In this document: piece after piece, positions 33,734 to 44,731 of the stretch | Layout of the letters: each line of letters opens with the position of its first letter | Position numbering within the stretch: the first letter of the stretch is position 1 | Assembly (NCBI RefSeq): GCF_051020765.1 | Contig: NC_134934.1 | Location: 15,018,001 to 15,082,000 of the forward strand | Origin: Lasioglossum baleicum | Lineage: Eukaryota; Arthropoda; Insecta; Hymenoptera; Halictidae | Length of the DNA stretch: 64,000 nucleotides | Direction of reading: 5' to 3' | Program-made: the position numbers and the translations under genes | The notes under the pieces: generated by a model | Databases searched by the model: none | The model's input: the letters and a program-made list of their open reading frames with translations, nothing else | What the model was told of the DNA's origin: nothing

Positions 33734-34204
33734 TGTATGTATTTTCGGTTCAACTATGTCTCGAAAAGAGACGAAATTTTACATACACACCGCACATGTA
33801 AATGCGAAGAACAGTAAGATTGATTGGGCCCAATTTAACCCTGACGCAATCGACACGGCAGATCGAGCGAGCTGCAGTGATCGATTGTGTCCGAACAATC
33901 CGATGCATTTCGTCGCGTTACGCAATCCGAATCAATTAGCCGAATTCTCGACGATAAATCGTCGAACCGAAACGCAACCAGGATTCGCAGGGCTCCAGTT
34001 GCAACAACTTCGTTACAAAAGCGGCTTTGTTTCTGCGGCAAATTGAAATTATGAAGTTAGACTCCGCGACTGATGCTGAAACTCCGCGCTCGTTGCATCG
34101 AACATGTTTCCCTTGTTGTTTCGCACGTCTACATTAGATTACATAACAAAATTCATTGGCAAATTATCGCATGAAAAGTTTCAAAAATTCATATTCATAA
34201 CATT
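33734..34204. other. Non-coding spacer with an unrecognised 96-codon frame
   Basis: The frame at 33756-34046 starts with ATG but carries no recognisable motif. The opposite strand is also partly open. Confidence 0.35.
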
Positions 34205-34890
34205 GTTAATTCCGCATCAACAACACTCGGGTTTATACTACGCTTTTCTACTGATTTTCACTCAATACGCACAATTAGATTGCTATATATTGCCCTTGTC
34301 CGTCCCCAGTTGGAATATGCTTCAGTTATATGGTCTCCGAATAGCTTAAATTATGAAATCATGCTAGAGAGAGTGCAGCATAAATTTCTCAGGTTTTGTT
34401 CTCATAAGATTAATAATCCTATGTCAATCTTCGATCACGATTACTCCACAATATTAACCATAGTCAACCTGGAAACATTGTCTGCTCGCAGAAGAGTATC
34501 CGACCAGAGCCTTATTTTTAATTTAATTAATAACCATATAGATTGTACCTCTCTCCTTATGCAAATCAATTTTTACGCACCTGAACGTGCTTTGAGATCT
34601 CGAGCAGGTTTTCAAACACGTAAATGCAAATCCACATATGGATTAACAAATCCTATAAATCGAATTATTGCGAATTCCAACACTCTATATAATAGTATTG
34701 ACAATTTTAATGGGTCGTTACAAACTTTCAAAAAAAAATTACGCAGGATTAACTCATAATATCAGTACCTTTATACCAATAGTTTTTTTTTCTTTTATGC
34801 ATGTCCTTTCTTAGTAATTTATGTTAAGTCTTTATTCTATTGTAATTGGACCTCGGTCCGTGCATAATAAATAATAATAAATAATAAAAT
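34205..34890 (+). mobile_element. 5'-truncated non-LTR retrotransposon, reverse-transcriptase C-terminal end
   Basis: In frame from about 34205 the translation reads TLGFILRFSTDF, then LYIALVRPQLEYASVIWSP, ERVQHKFLRF, then LETLSARRR, and stops at 34757-34759. This block (LGFI, LVRPxLEYAxxxW, RVQxxFLR) is typical of the segment after the polymerase core in Jockey/I/CR1-type elements. A short 3'UTR follows and ends in a TAA-rich tail, AATAAATAATAATAAATAA, at 34864-34889, as seen in I-type elements. The catalytic YxDD segment is absent through 5' truncation. The surviving frame has no internal stop, so the insertion is fairly young. Confidence 0.8.
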
Positions 34891-36091
34891 GAAATTTAGG
34901 TGAAGTAAGGAACTGACTATCACAAAATAATAAAATTTTTGTAGTCAAAGCCACAACGAAAAGGCATGAACCCATTGATTTTTCATATTGAAGTATCGAT
35001 ATTTCGTGCTTTTATTGTTTGATACAGTAACACAACTGTACTGGATTTCCTAGCTTTATTGGTTGGCAACAAATGTGCGAAAAGATTTTTGGTTCGTTTT
35101 CGCGTGCACTTCATCAACGCGGGAATTTGTACAACCATTTAAACATTGCCTAGCTCCTTCTGTTAAAAACGAACAGAACGCAAAATATGATTCGGTGCCG
35201 TGCTAAACTACAGTCAATTCAATAAAAGCGAATTATACCCGATCAGCTTGCACAAACATTGAAACATGGCCTAGCACTAATGAGGCATTATTTCCGTTTT
35301 TAAAATACGTTTACCGATTCTTTCCTCCACGGTCGGCGAACAAACGTTTAACAACGAAACGCGCGACGAGCCCGCCGCGCTCGAATGAGTTAATTAAACG
35401 GCGTCGTGCAATTGCACAATTATCGGCAGCGTTTGAATCGGCCGACGCAAATGAATCGACAGCGTTGAAGGGCTGCGGATGGAATTTACTTTGAACCTTG
35501 ACGCGATTAGCCCAATCAAATCGCCGTAACATATCTTCCTAACACATAAAGCTTTCACCCTTATGTGGTGTTCGAAAGAATATTTTCCAGAAGAATATCT
35601 GGAGCAGTAGGCGATGTAACCAGAGATGACCGTTTTAATTCCCGGAGAATTTTTTAATTGCTGCATTAGAGAAGAACTGCTGCGGAGAAGATATGTTTCT
35701 GGGCTTTTCGAGGGTAAGAAGTCATTGAATGCCAGTTCTTTTACGATTGTCACCTCTGACCCGTCGAGTCAGGGGGATTAAGACGTTTCACTCTGTTTTA
35801 TCACATCCCTCGGGACACTTGGCAAACAGTAATACACGCTCGTCCGTCTGTTTCCTTGTGCAAAGTACACATAAAAGGTGAATGGACTCGTTTCGAACAC
35901 GTGTCGCGCGCAGTCACCTTGACTTCGAATATTTAGCGCCGGGTCTACAATCGACCCTTGCGGAGCAGTGCCAGAAGAGTCCAACTGCTTCAAAATTCTC
36001 CCTCGCCTACTTGATCCTCCTCTGTAACTATCGACTGGCTCGAGTTCTATCGCTTATGCTTCCAGTAAAGTAGAATGTTCATTAACTTTTG
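34891..36091. other. Non-coding stretch, nothing recognised
   Basis: Two diverged segments with AACATTG/GAAACATGGCCTAGC near 35140 and 35260 hint at an old local duplication. GC-richer at 35330-35510 and 35880-36060, without recognisable coding. Confidence 0.35.
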
Positions 36092-36302
36092 GCACGTTCA
36101 TAAATGTATTCATAATTATAAAAGTGTAACACGACGATTTCAATGGAATTTCTGTACGATATAGAACTCAGCAAAATATTTGACACGTACATTTTTAGCT
36201 GCCGACATTCATGCTAAAAATCTATTTGATGTGATGTGAAATAACTGATGGACTCATTTCTTTTTAAATTTTCACTTAGACCACTTTCATAAGTATGGGA
36301 AC
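36092..36302 (-). mobile_element. Relic of the TCATAATTATG-ended MITE family
   Basis: Its right end, inverted, reads TCCCATACTTATGAAAGTGG and TCTAAGTG, matching the left end of 60219-60440. Its left end carries CATAATTATAAAAG. The interior is diverged. No coding frame. Confidence 0.5.
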
Positions 36303-36899
36303 AAATGAGTTAAACAGCTAGTACGCAATGCAGAAAGTTCCCGAAGACTGTAAATGGGGAAACTAGATTTTCCGGGCATTGGAGGAAGGATTTTTAATAG
36401 TTGGACGGTTCCATCGGCAAACTTGTTTTACAAGCAACATATCGATGATTCCACGAAAGTAAATTGGCCGGCTGCGTACGAAAGGAGGATCTCGGTTCGG
36501 CAAACATCTCCGCTCGGCAATAAAGCTCGTTGGAGCCGCGGGTGTTATAGGACGAGTGTAAACCTCGTCGCTGCCTTGTACAGCAAGTCTTCGACATCTT
36601 CGTCTCCTCTCGCCTTTATTTACTCCTCTTTACGACTCGAGAATAAAATAAATGCCAAACGAAATCGAGCTGGCAACGACGCTTCGCACGAGATACACGT
36701 TTTTGTATTTTTTATTCGATCTGACGAATCGTTGATCACCGGATCGAAACGATCGAAAGCGCGCGGTGATAAAGAGAGAAAAAGAACGCTAAACTGCTCG
36801 CGAAGATAAACTGTTTACGCTTTCGCGAGATCGTTTAGCGATTTCATCGACATTGAACCAGCACTGGTTAAATGACCGGTCTGAAATATTTTATTTTAC
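36303..36899. other. Non-coding stretch with an unrecognised frame
   Basis: The 151-codon frame at 36354-36809 lies in CpG-rich sequence and shows a basic tail but no domain. I treat it as chance. Confidence 0.35.
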
Positions 36900-36901
36900 T
36901 A

Positions 36902-37421
36902 CACTGCCCGAAATTACCATAAAGCCACCTGATTTTTTGGTGAAATTTTATAATTATGTCATAGTAATGAGAAGCTGGTGCACGACAGCATTTTAGGATT
37001 AATAAAAGAAACCATTTACATGATTACAAATTACATTCATAGATATATTATTTATTTACGGAAAAACGTAAAAGTTATATAGTTTAACAAAAAACGAACT
37101 ACGAAATTTCCATAAAGCCGTACGTTTTTTAAGTAGATAATCATTTGCAGAAGAAATTGAGACTGACAATTTCATTTTTCAGCATGATAACGCCGCAATT
37201 CATGCATCAAGACAAACAAAGGACTACTTAAAAAAGTTTTTTGTTAAACTATATAACTTTACCTTTTTCTGTAAATAAATAATATATCTATGAAAGTAAT
37301 CATGTAAATGGTTTCTTTTATTAATCCTAAAATGCTATCGTGCATCAGCTTCTCATTACTATGACATATTTATAAGATTTCACCAAAAAATCAGTTGGCT
37401 TTATGATAATTTCGGGCGGTG
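36902..37421 (+). mobile_element. Tc1-like transposon, deletion derivative with 190-bp inverted repeats
   Basis: TA (36900-36901), then CACTGCCCGAAATTACCATA; the right end is TTATGATAATTTCGGGCGGT, G, then TA. The arms, about 190 bp each, are close to identical. The short centre (about 37115-37235) encodes ETDNFIFQHDNAAIHASR on the + strand, followed by QTKDYLKK and a stop a few codons later. QHDNAxxH surrounds the second catalytic aspartate of Tc1-family DDE transposases. Everything else of the transposase is lost, so it cannot move itself. Confidence 0.85.
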
Positions 37422-38970
37422 TATTGCAATTTATTGTGCTCGTGAGTAAAATAAATAGCTGCAACTTGAAACAATAGAAAGATTAAAAGAATGTAATAAA
37501 ATTGAGAACCACATCGCGGTGAAATTGATTCTTTGAAGTGGATCGCGTTATCAGGGAGCAGGATTCTTGTAACAACGGGTCCCGGTTAGATCCTGGCGAA
37601 TCCGTTTCGTCGATAAGTCTTTCCCCTACATTGCACGAGGAATGCAACCGTGATCGGTGCAACGATACGGCCGATCGAGCCGTTTGAATTGTCGGTTGTA
37701 CGTGCCCGAATGTCAGGACCGAATCAATTACTGCTACCTAATTTCGCTTAACCAGCGTAATCGTAATTTCCATCGGAAACGCTGTCGTTTGGCCGGCAGG
37801 ATTCCATGCGTTACGCTCGCTAATCCCAACGTAGGTTAACGCCGACCGTGAGATAAAGTCTGCCGTCGTTCCTGCTAACAGAATTAGTTAATAGACTGCC
37901 GGCCCTCAGTTCTGTTGATGTAGAACTGCACCAGCCGAAATCTCTTATTCTCCTTATATGTAAATCATAATTACACTGTACCTTGTAATTGCAAAATCTA
38001 ATTACATCGTAATCTAATTGAATAAGAGACCAGAATTACATATTACATTGATTGAATTTCGAATTAAGAAACGACTGAATACTGAATACAATATAGTTGA
38101 AGTACTTTGTAATTATATTAATTCGTGAAGTAATTCAACACAACTCTGCTTGAATCTCGTTAAATCAACCCCCAAGAAATTAAATTTTCGAAGCGGCTTC
38201 ATAATTCCAGTAGTTTGAATAGAAAATGTTCATTGCGAGCCTGTCACGGTATTATATATTAATATTTTTGACGAAAATCCGGACCAAGAGAATTCCAATT
38301 TACGTTGAGAATATCGAAGGAACAACGTTGGAATTATCCGAGCGTCATTTTAATTTACAGTGGAAGGAAGAAAATTTTAGGAAAGCTCAGTAGTAGGGAT
38401 CCCAACGCATGGTCCACCGTTAACGAAGAAGTAGAGGCTTGTCGTGCAAATCCAGAAAGTAATTAGTTTTGCTGGGGCGAGGATCGAGCACGGGGTGGAA
38501 CGAGGCGCGAACTCGAGCCTAAGAACAGTTTGCCCATTCTTCTTCAGCCAGTCGCTTTGCTTCAACGAGTTTAAATTACGAACGCCACGACTAGACACTG
38601 TTTTCCCGGCGAGCATTTTTTCAAGTTCTCCACGGTTCTCACAGTGATAACAATGCGTCTTAGGGGCGCACAATGACAACTGTTGTTCTTCGAGAGCTCC
38701 TAGGAACCTCGATTGCCAACCGACTACGGTTTCTAAACGAACATCCAGCCTTTTCTTCTTCCCCTCGAATGCACGGTTTTCGATTCCACCCTCGTGTGAT
38801 CCTGCGATGATAATTGGAATTGATGTTTGCGCAAACTGGCGTACTTGCAGGGAACTCTCGAAGTCGAATGATCTGGTTCAATTCGCCTCTTTTGGATTGA
38901 CTGTAATCTGGACTGGTTTTCAAGAAAACGAATTATTTTCATGAAGACGGAACCCAATTATAGAACAACA
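37422..38970. other. Non-coding stretch, nothing recognised
   Basis: CpG-richer at 37500-37860, AT-rich to 38370, GC-richer after that. Frames on both strands at 38377-38923 overlap and match nothing known. Confidence 0.4.
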
Positions 38971-39330
38971 TACAGTGATCCCCATTAATATTCGAACGCT
39001 CTTAAAAACACGATAACTTTTCTAATATTCGACTATAACAAATCGTATGATTTGAACTTTTTTAAGAAGTTAGAGCAATTAGTTTTCTGCACGATGTGAA
39101 AAGAAACTCTTCCAAAAATTGCTATTGCTCGGAATTGTATAGAAGATACTAAAAGTTGCATTTTACAATTTTTTATGTTTTTTCTACGACAACATGAAAT
39201 TTCATCAAAAATTTTTATCACATTGTGTAGCAAACCAATCGTTCTAACTTTCCAAAAAAGTTAAAATCGTATGGTCCAATACTAAAAAAGTTACCGTGTT
39301 CTTGAGAGTGTCCGAAAAAATATTTTTTAC
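38971..39330. mobile_element. MITE with long imperfect inverted repeats
   Basis: TTCGAACGCTCTTAAAAACA, then CGATAACTTTTCTAATATTC (38991-39030), and onward to AGAAGTTAGAGCAATT. These are mirrored at 39235-39315 (CGTTCTAACTTTCCAAAAAA and TTACCGTGTTCTTGAGAGTG). The left outer part begins TACAGTGATCCCC. About 90-bp arms around a non-coding centre. Confidence 0.6.
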
Positions 39331-39356
39331 TTTGCATAGAGATCCGACGTCTGGTA
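39331..39356 (-). mobile_element. Family-T terminal fragment
   Basis: TTTGCATAGAGATCCGACGT followed by CTGG is the inverted ATCTTTATGC-type end. It abuts the preceding long-arm MITE; no other end is recognisable. Confidence 0.4.
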
Positions 39357-41275
39357 ATCACGAAGACTGTAGAGTAACCTGTGCGCGATTAAATCGATTT
39401 ATCAAACAATTTCCCGGAAAATCAGCCACCCTGCGCCCTCGCTTGCAAAGCAGGAAATTGTAAATTAATCATGTTGACGCACGCGCACGCAACTTCCAGC
39501 GTTACTTTGAAACTACAACGACTGTTACCGAGATAAACAGCGATAGTCCGATCAGTGTATCGGCTTAGGCAACGAGGAAACATTTTTTCCTGACGGAATG
39601 AAAGCCGCGACGGGGGTTATTCGTCCAGCATCATTCGACGACCCTCACCGCCGGGGTCTTTCATTCTGACTCTGAGAAATTAGGTTCCCCCTGGTGGATA
39701 TTAAATGAGCGATTACAGTGCCGTAGACAAGAAAATAGCCGACAGGAGGTCCCCCATAAGGATTATTACCGAGCAAGTTTCGTATCGCGTCCGTATTTAC
39801 ACCGATATTGAATTCTGTTTCCACGAAGCGGCGAGAGATTCAACGATGGGCGGCTTCTTGATTAAGCTGCAGCTTTTCCTTCGAGGATCAAGAGGAGACA
39901 GACTTCCGGTCAACGAAATCCTCGGTGCTCAAGATTCCGGGCTAATTAATGGCTGAGATTAAAACGATCGATATAACGAGCCGGAAAATAACGCGGGGGA
40001 CGTGTGCTTCGAGCAAACGCGGAAAAACAACAGAAAACGTAAGAATCGTTGACTGAAAAGATAGAGGATTCCAGCTTTAAAACGAGACTGAGATTAGTGT
40101 TGTGCATTTTTGTGGATCCACTTCTATTGGATTATGGATATATTAAACTAGAAGTTTATTAAAGCGATACTAGAGGCACGTCTTTATACTTCTAGAAAAA
40201 TATGTAAAGAAATAATAGATTAATTTTGTTGTTTCTTCATGAAATCAATTCCAACAACTTCAAATTTCAATTTACGGAGCGAATGTGTTTGGGAAAAATA
40301 TTGGAAACACTGTTCTTGCGAATATATCTCGGCGTGATCTCAAGAGAAATGGATTTCAAAGCTCGGAGGGTTGTTTATAAAATTCGTTCTACACGGAGGC
40401 TGTTTTATCATATACACATGCATATATATATATACCGTTCATATAAATTGTCTTTTCGAAGCTCCTCGGCGTCGTCGGGGAAGTAATACGGGAATATTGC
40501 GACAGGCTTCCGTCGTAGCATAACTCGTAAAACGGAGCGCGGTGATAAATGTGTATCCAAGGGACGCGTGAACGATGAACCAGTTTAGTATCATCGATCG
40601 AGGAGAACGAACAGTTTCGACGTTCACACTTCTCGCTTCCCGACATTCGTTTTCCGAATACCACTCCCGAACCGTTTGCACGACGAGTTCTCTTCTTCCC
40701 CTGCGCCGAGCCGTCGATGTCGATTAAAACGGTGCGGTTCTGCATTCATTAAACTTTAATCCCGACCTTTTCATTATCCGACTAAAGACCGACGATGAAA
40801 AGCCCTGACTAGCGACGAATTTTCGCAGAGTATCAATTTTTCCAACGATTTTCCATGATTAGCCATCGTGGAAAAATTTGGTGTACCCGAGAAAATTCGC
40901 GGAAAGCTATAACACAGAAGAAGAAGAAGAAGAAGGATGACTTTGGGCTACCGTAGAAGCTGAATTCAAGCTCCTTCACAAAAGGAACGCTTCAGGAATC
41001 TATGTTATCGCTTTCTCGCCAAAACCTTTTCCGATAGCAACTTCTTTAGCTTCCAAGTAATCAAAAGTGTTTATAATGTCATTAAAAACAAAGCTAACAT
41101 ATCAAAATTTTTGCTGAGACTTACACGCAGATTCTAGCAGAAACTTGATAATTTCGTTATTCTTGATTTTCCTCTTATTCCCAGCCATAGAATCAACCTG
41201 ACCTAATTTGTACCATGAATTATGAAACACCCGGTATAAAAAGGCTTGCCTTTCCCGTAAGGGTTCTCATATAAG
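39357..41275. other. Non-coding stretch with a GAA microsatellite
   Basis: GAA repeats at 40915-40936 and CATATATATATATACC near 40421-40437. The frame at 39705-39956 (83 codons) starts with ATG but is unrecognised. CCGGTATAAAAAGGC near 41233 is a TATA-like word and may instead be a transposon end of the ACACCC type. Confidence 0.4.
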
Positions 41276-41277
41276 TA

Positions 41278-42117
41278 CAACCCGTGGCAGAATGTTTCCG
41301 ATCGGAGGCATTGATACGGATTTTAGAGAAAACATTCACAATTTAGAAGTATAAAATATTACTTTATGTAGTTAAAACTAATGGGAAATGAAAAGGGGCT
41401 TATTGAAGAATGAAAAACACGCCCGACATAAGTTGCCGCCAATGACGGCGCGGCGCGACGAAGATATTTTGCTTTTTGGTTCCAAAAACGTCGACGTTGC
41501 AAACTTCGTCATCGCAAAAAGTTCCTCAAGATAAAAGTCTGCTCTATCGCGTGATATAGTTCGATTTTACGCTGGACCCTTATTTTTTAAGATAAACTGA
41601 AAAATATTGTTTAAACATGTTTAAACATTCATAATGTATTAATATTGGATATCACTGTATTCGGGAAAGTCTACAGAATCTTTTGCTGCAAAGAACAATC
41701 CAATATCTTTTATAATATCACAATATTTGTTTAAAGTTGAAAAATATGCTTTCTTTTCAAAATCGAGTTTCTCAAAAACCGTGTGTCTAGGGAAAAATTA
41801 AGCTCTATAAGAATCATCCAACAGTAATTGTTGAACAATTTTGGTGTTGAACAGTGTAAATCGAATCGGAAACTTTCTTCCACCTGTTCTATTAATCGGA
41901 AACTTTTTTCCGTGTAACATTTCGTTTATTTTCTCGTTTCTTTGTTATAGTACATGGAAGCTTATGTTATTTTGTTGTTTTTCATTCTTCAATAATCCCC
42001 TTTTCATTTCCCATCAGTTTTAACTACATAAAGTAATATCTTGTACTTCTAAATTGTGAATGTTTGCTCTAAAATCCGTATCAATGCCACCAATCGGAAA
42101 CATTCCGCCACGGGGTG
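41278..42117. mobile_element. 844-bp-span element with inverted repeats of about 150 bp
   Basis: Left end after TA: CAACCCGTGGCAGAATGTTT, CCGATCGGAGGCATTGATAC. The right end mirrors it (TATCAATGCCACCAATCGGA, AACATTCCGCCACGGGGTG) before TA. Arms remain alignable to about 41430/41960 through CATTCACAATTTAGAAGTA and GGGAAATGAAAAGGGG. The 500-bp centre is AT-rich with no transposase motif seen. The TA target suggests the Tc1/mariner group, but I do not recognise the family. Confidence 0.7.
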
Positions 42118-42240
42118 TAGAGTGCGGATCTTTGTGCGTTTAAATTGTTGAAAAATGCTAGAATATAAAAGTCGATAGAATTTAGTACAATTTTTATTTG
42201 TTTTGGATCTACAAAGGCTGTTCCCACTAAAAATACGATT
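42118..42240 (+). mobile_element. Family-T left end abutting the previous element
   Basis: TAGAGTGCGGATCTTTGTGC begins on the same TA that ends the 844-bp element. The right end is not found, so the limit is arbitrary. Confidence 0.5.
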
Positions 42241-44249
42241 TCATTTGCTTCCACTGTCTTAAAATTTGAATTCTGTATTATGTTGAAATAAATCTCATGA
42301 GATTTTCTACAATAAAAAAAAAGAAGAAGAAGTCAGAGAAACACAGATGCCTCCGATTTTCATTTCTCAGCGACTGACAGGGTCTCTCAAGGATATAAGA
42401 AAACTTCGATGAAGACAGGACGAAGGGATTCCCCCGTGAGTATTGTTTTTCCTCGAGAAGAAAAAGAGACCTGATCATACCGCGACAAATAACACTTTTC
42501 CGAAGTTTTCGTGTTAGCCGGAGGAACATGGTACACGTCGTTCACAAACATTTGGCATCTGGAGCTTTGAAACTGCCTCTGCTTTGTTCTTTGGGGACCT
42601 GGCAATGCGGTTCACACTGCAATGCAGCGATTAGATTTGGCCAGGTTTGCGCGAATCGAACTTGAATACTCGAGATTTGATTGAATTTATTTTATCGCTG
42701 TCTTCCTCATGTTCATTCTAATTTTTGTACAGCAACTACGATTTAAATCGCGATATTTATTCGGTGCGCAATTCAGTCAATATCGAAAAACACTGCTGCT
42801 CTATTTTCAGAGTAAACACTCGTTATGAAGTGTTCTAAATAAACAATTTGATGCTCGTAGCGTATTGTTGATTCCAGAATGTTTGGATATTCCGGCTTTC
42901 CCAATATGAATAATATTCTGTGTTCCCTGGAAAATCGACAAAAAAGTTTCGAAATATTTCTACGGTGACGGATTCATCATGTTGATGGAAAGGACTGGAA
43001 ATTTCCTCGAGACCCTCGATCTCCTGTAATCCGTACCTTCATTTATTTTTCAACCCTCTGCGACAAGGTGTCGTTTCTCAAAAATCATTCGCAACGCGGT
43101 AATTTTAATTTGCAATTCTAAAATTTCTTTGTACTCCAGGTTCATTTTAGTGGCAATAAATTCCAGAGATTACATTCTATCTGAATCCCTATCAGCCTAG
43201 AAATGTCAGTCAGCATACGTGAGACTATAAAATCGAATTCGCCGGATAATCGCGCGACGGTATTGTCCCGCGATTCATCTTCCGATCGAGGTCGGTTTAT
43301 AGGTTTGGTATCGAAGACGCTGCTGATCTATAGTAATCGGAACATTTGCGACGGATTCGCGAGCAAACACCGAAAAATGCTCTAATCTCGCGGGAAATAT
43401 CATATTTCACAGGGGAATCCGACGTTGCCCCGTGGCGCCAATTTCCCCGGGAATTTTCAATGCCCATCCGCGTATCGGATTAAACGTACAAAGTTCTAAA
43501 TCGCTTTGGATTTGCCGGGCTGCTCCCAAAATTACGGCGAACTATGGTGCTGACAGAACAAACAAACTGAGAACTATGGTATAATTTGCCTGAGAAAATT
43601 AACTATCTCATTCGGACGTAATACAGCTAAGGAAAGAGATGATTTCTTTTCGTACAATTTAAAACAGTGAACGTATGTTATTACAAAGATTTAAGGAGAT
43701 CAGTGTATTAATTTCAACTTGATAAGATAATTAAAAGAAGGAAGAAATTTCTATATGGCTCCTTGGTGTCTGGAGAAGTTGAAGATGGTGCGAACCTTGT
43801 GCGATTTGTGAATCGCGAGGTACCATTCGTTTGGGTTTGCATGATCGCGCGATGCGTGTACCGATATTTGTAGAATCGATATCGCAGTTAATGTCCCCGG
43901 ACGGCCATTTATCTCCGATTATTAGATGAGCTTGATAGACGTCGCTAGCCATTTGCAACCTGTGACGATTAAACTGCATTGGAACCAAATTGCGTTTAAT
44001 CCGACCATTGTGCATGCGTTTTTCGACGCAGCACGCTTCGGTACTGGCTCTATTACATGTATCAAACGTATTAGAATATAAATGTGAACGGATGTCGATT
44101 ATCCGCGATAAGGACATTGACGGTTCAATTTGGCCAAATGTGTTACACAAAATTCATATCTTCGTTGGTTGCGTATTGTTCGTTGTAAATGGATCAGCCT
44201 TGGGGGTTTCGCGATCTATAAAAACTGATTCTATAATGATAAGACTAAA
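42241..44249. other. Non-coding stretch with a possibly conserved block
   Basis: A GAAGAAG run lies at 42310-42332. The region 43731-44150 reads as a 139-codon frame on the - strand and partly on the + strand as well. It is not GC-rich, contains many TAAT/ATTA-type words, and could be a conserved regulatory block rather than coding; I recognise no protein. Nothing else seen. Confidence 0.35.
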
Positions 44250-44343
44250 TAATGTCTTCACATTTCTATATTTCTCTGATTCTTTCACCATTTTGAGTTT
44301 CACCGACTCATTTTTATCATAAATGCATAAAATCCGCTGTCTA
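44250..44343 (+). mobile_element. Family-T right half
   Basis: GAGTTTCACCGACTCATTTT, then ATCATAAATGCATAAAATCC and GCTGTCTA, is the standard right end. The left end is not recognisable. Confidence 0.6.
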
Positions 44344-44359
44344 CGATTTTTGTCCCTTT

Positions 44360-44731
44360 GTTTTAGTTGCAATTATATACCAATAAATATTTACCTTAAT
44401 TTAATGAGTTATATGTCATTTTAAAGCTTGTTTTACGCTCTATTTAATTTTGCTTTCGATATTGAATTTTATTCAAATTTTTATTAAATAATTTGGCTTT
44501 TATCTCAGGATGTCAAAACGCGATTTTCGCATTATTTTTTTCTATGAGCATTGCGCATTCGTTGACACTTCCGTCGCCCCATACTTCGTTGATATTCCGA
44601 GCCGCTTGAGCGGCACTTCGGCCTAGTTTGAACTCGTAGAAAAAAATCCAAATAGTTCAATAAAAATTTGAATAAAATTAAATAGAGCGTAAAACAAATA
44701 AATATTTATTAGTATAAAATTGCAATTAAAA
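44360..44731. repeat. Foldback of about 370 bp
   Basis: GTTTTAGTTGCAATTATATA and TACGCTCTATTTAATTTTGC (left arm) are mirrored by AAATTAAATAGAGCGTAAAA and AAATTGCAATTAAAAC (right arm). The left arm carries an extra segment of about 40 nt near 44395-44430. The centre has a GC-richer block with GCCGCTTGAGCGGC, itself a palindrome, at 44601-44614. Probably a MITE, but a second copy is needed. Confidence 0.6.

Noticed and set aside
41233..41245. GGTATAAAAAGGC as a TATA box
   Set aside because: It sits beside an ACACCC-type transposon-like end and has no open frame or initiator behind it.
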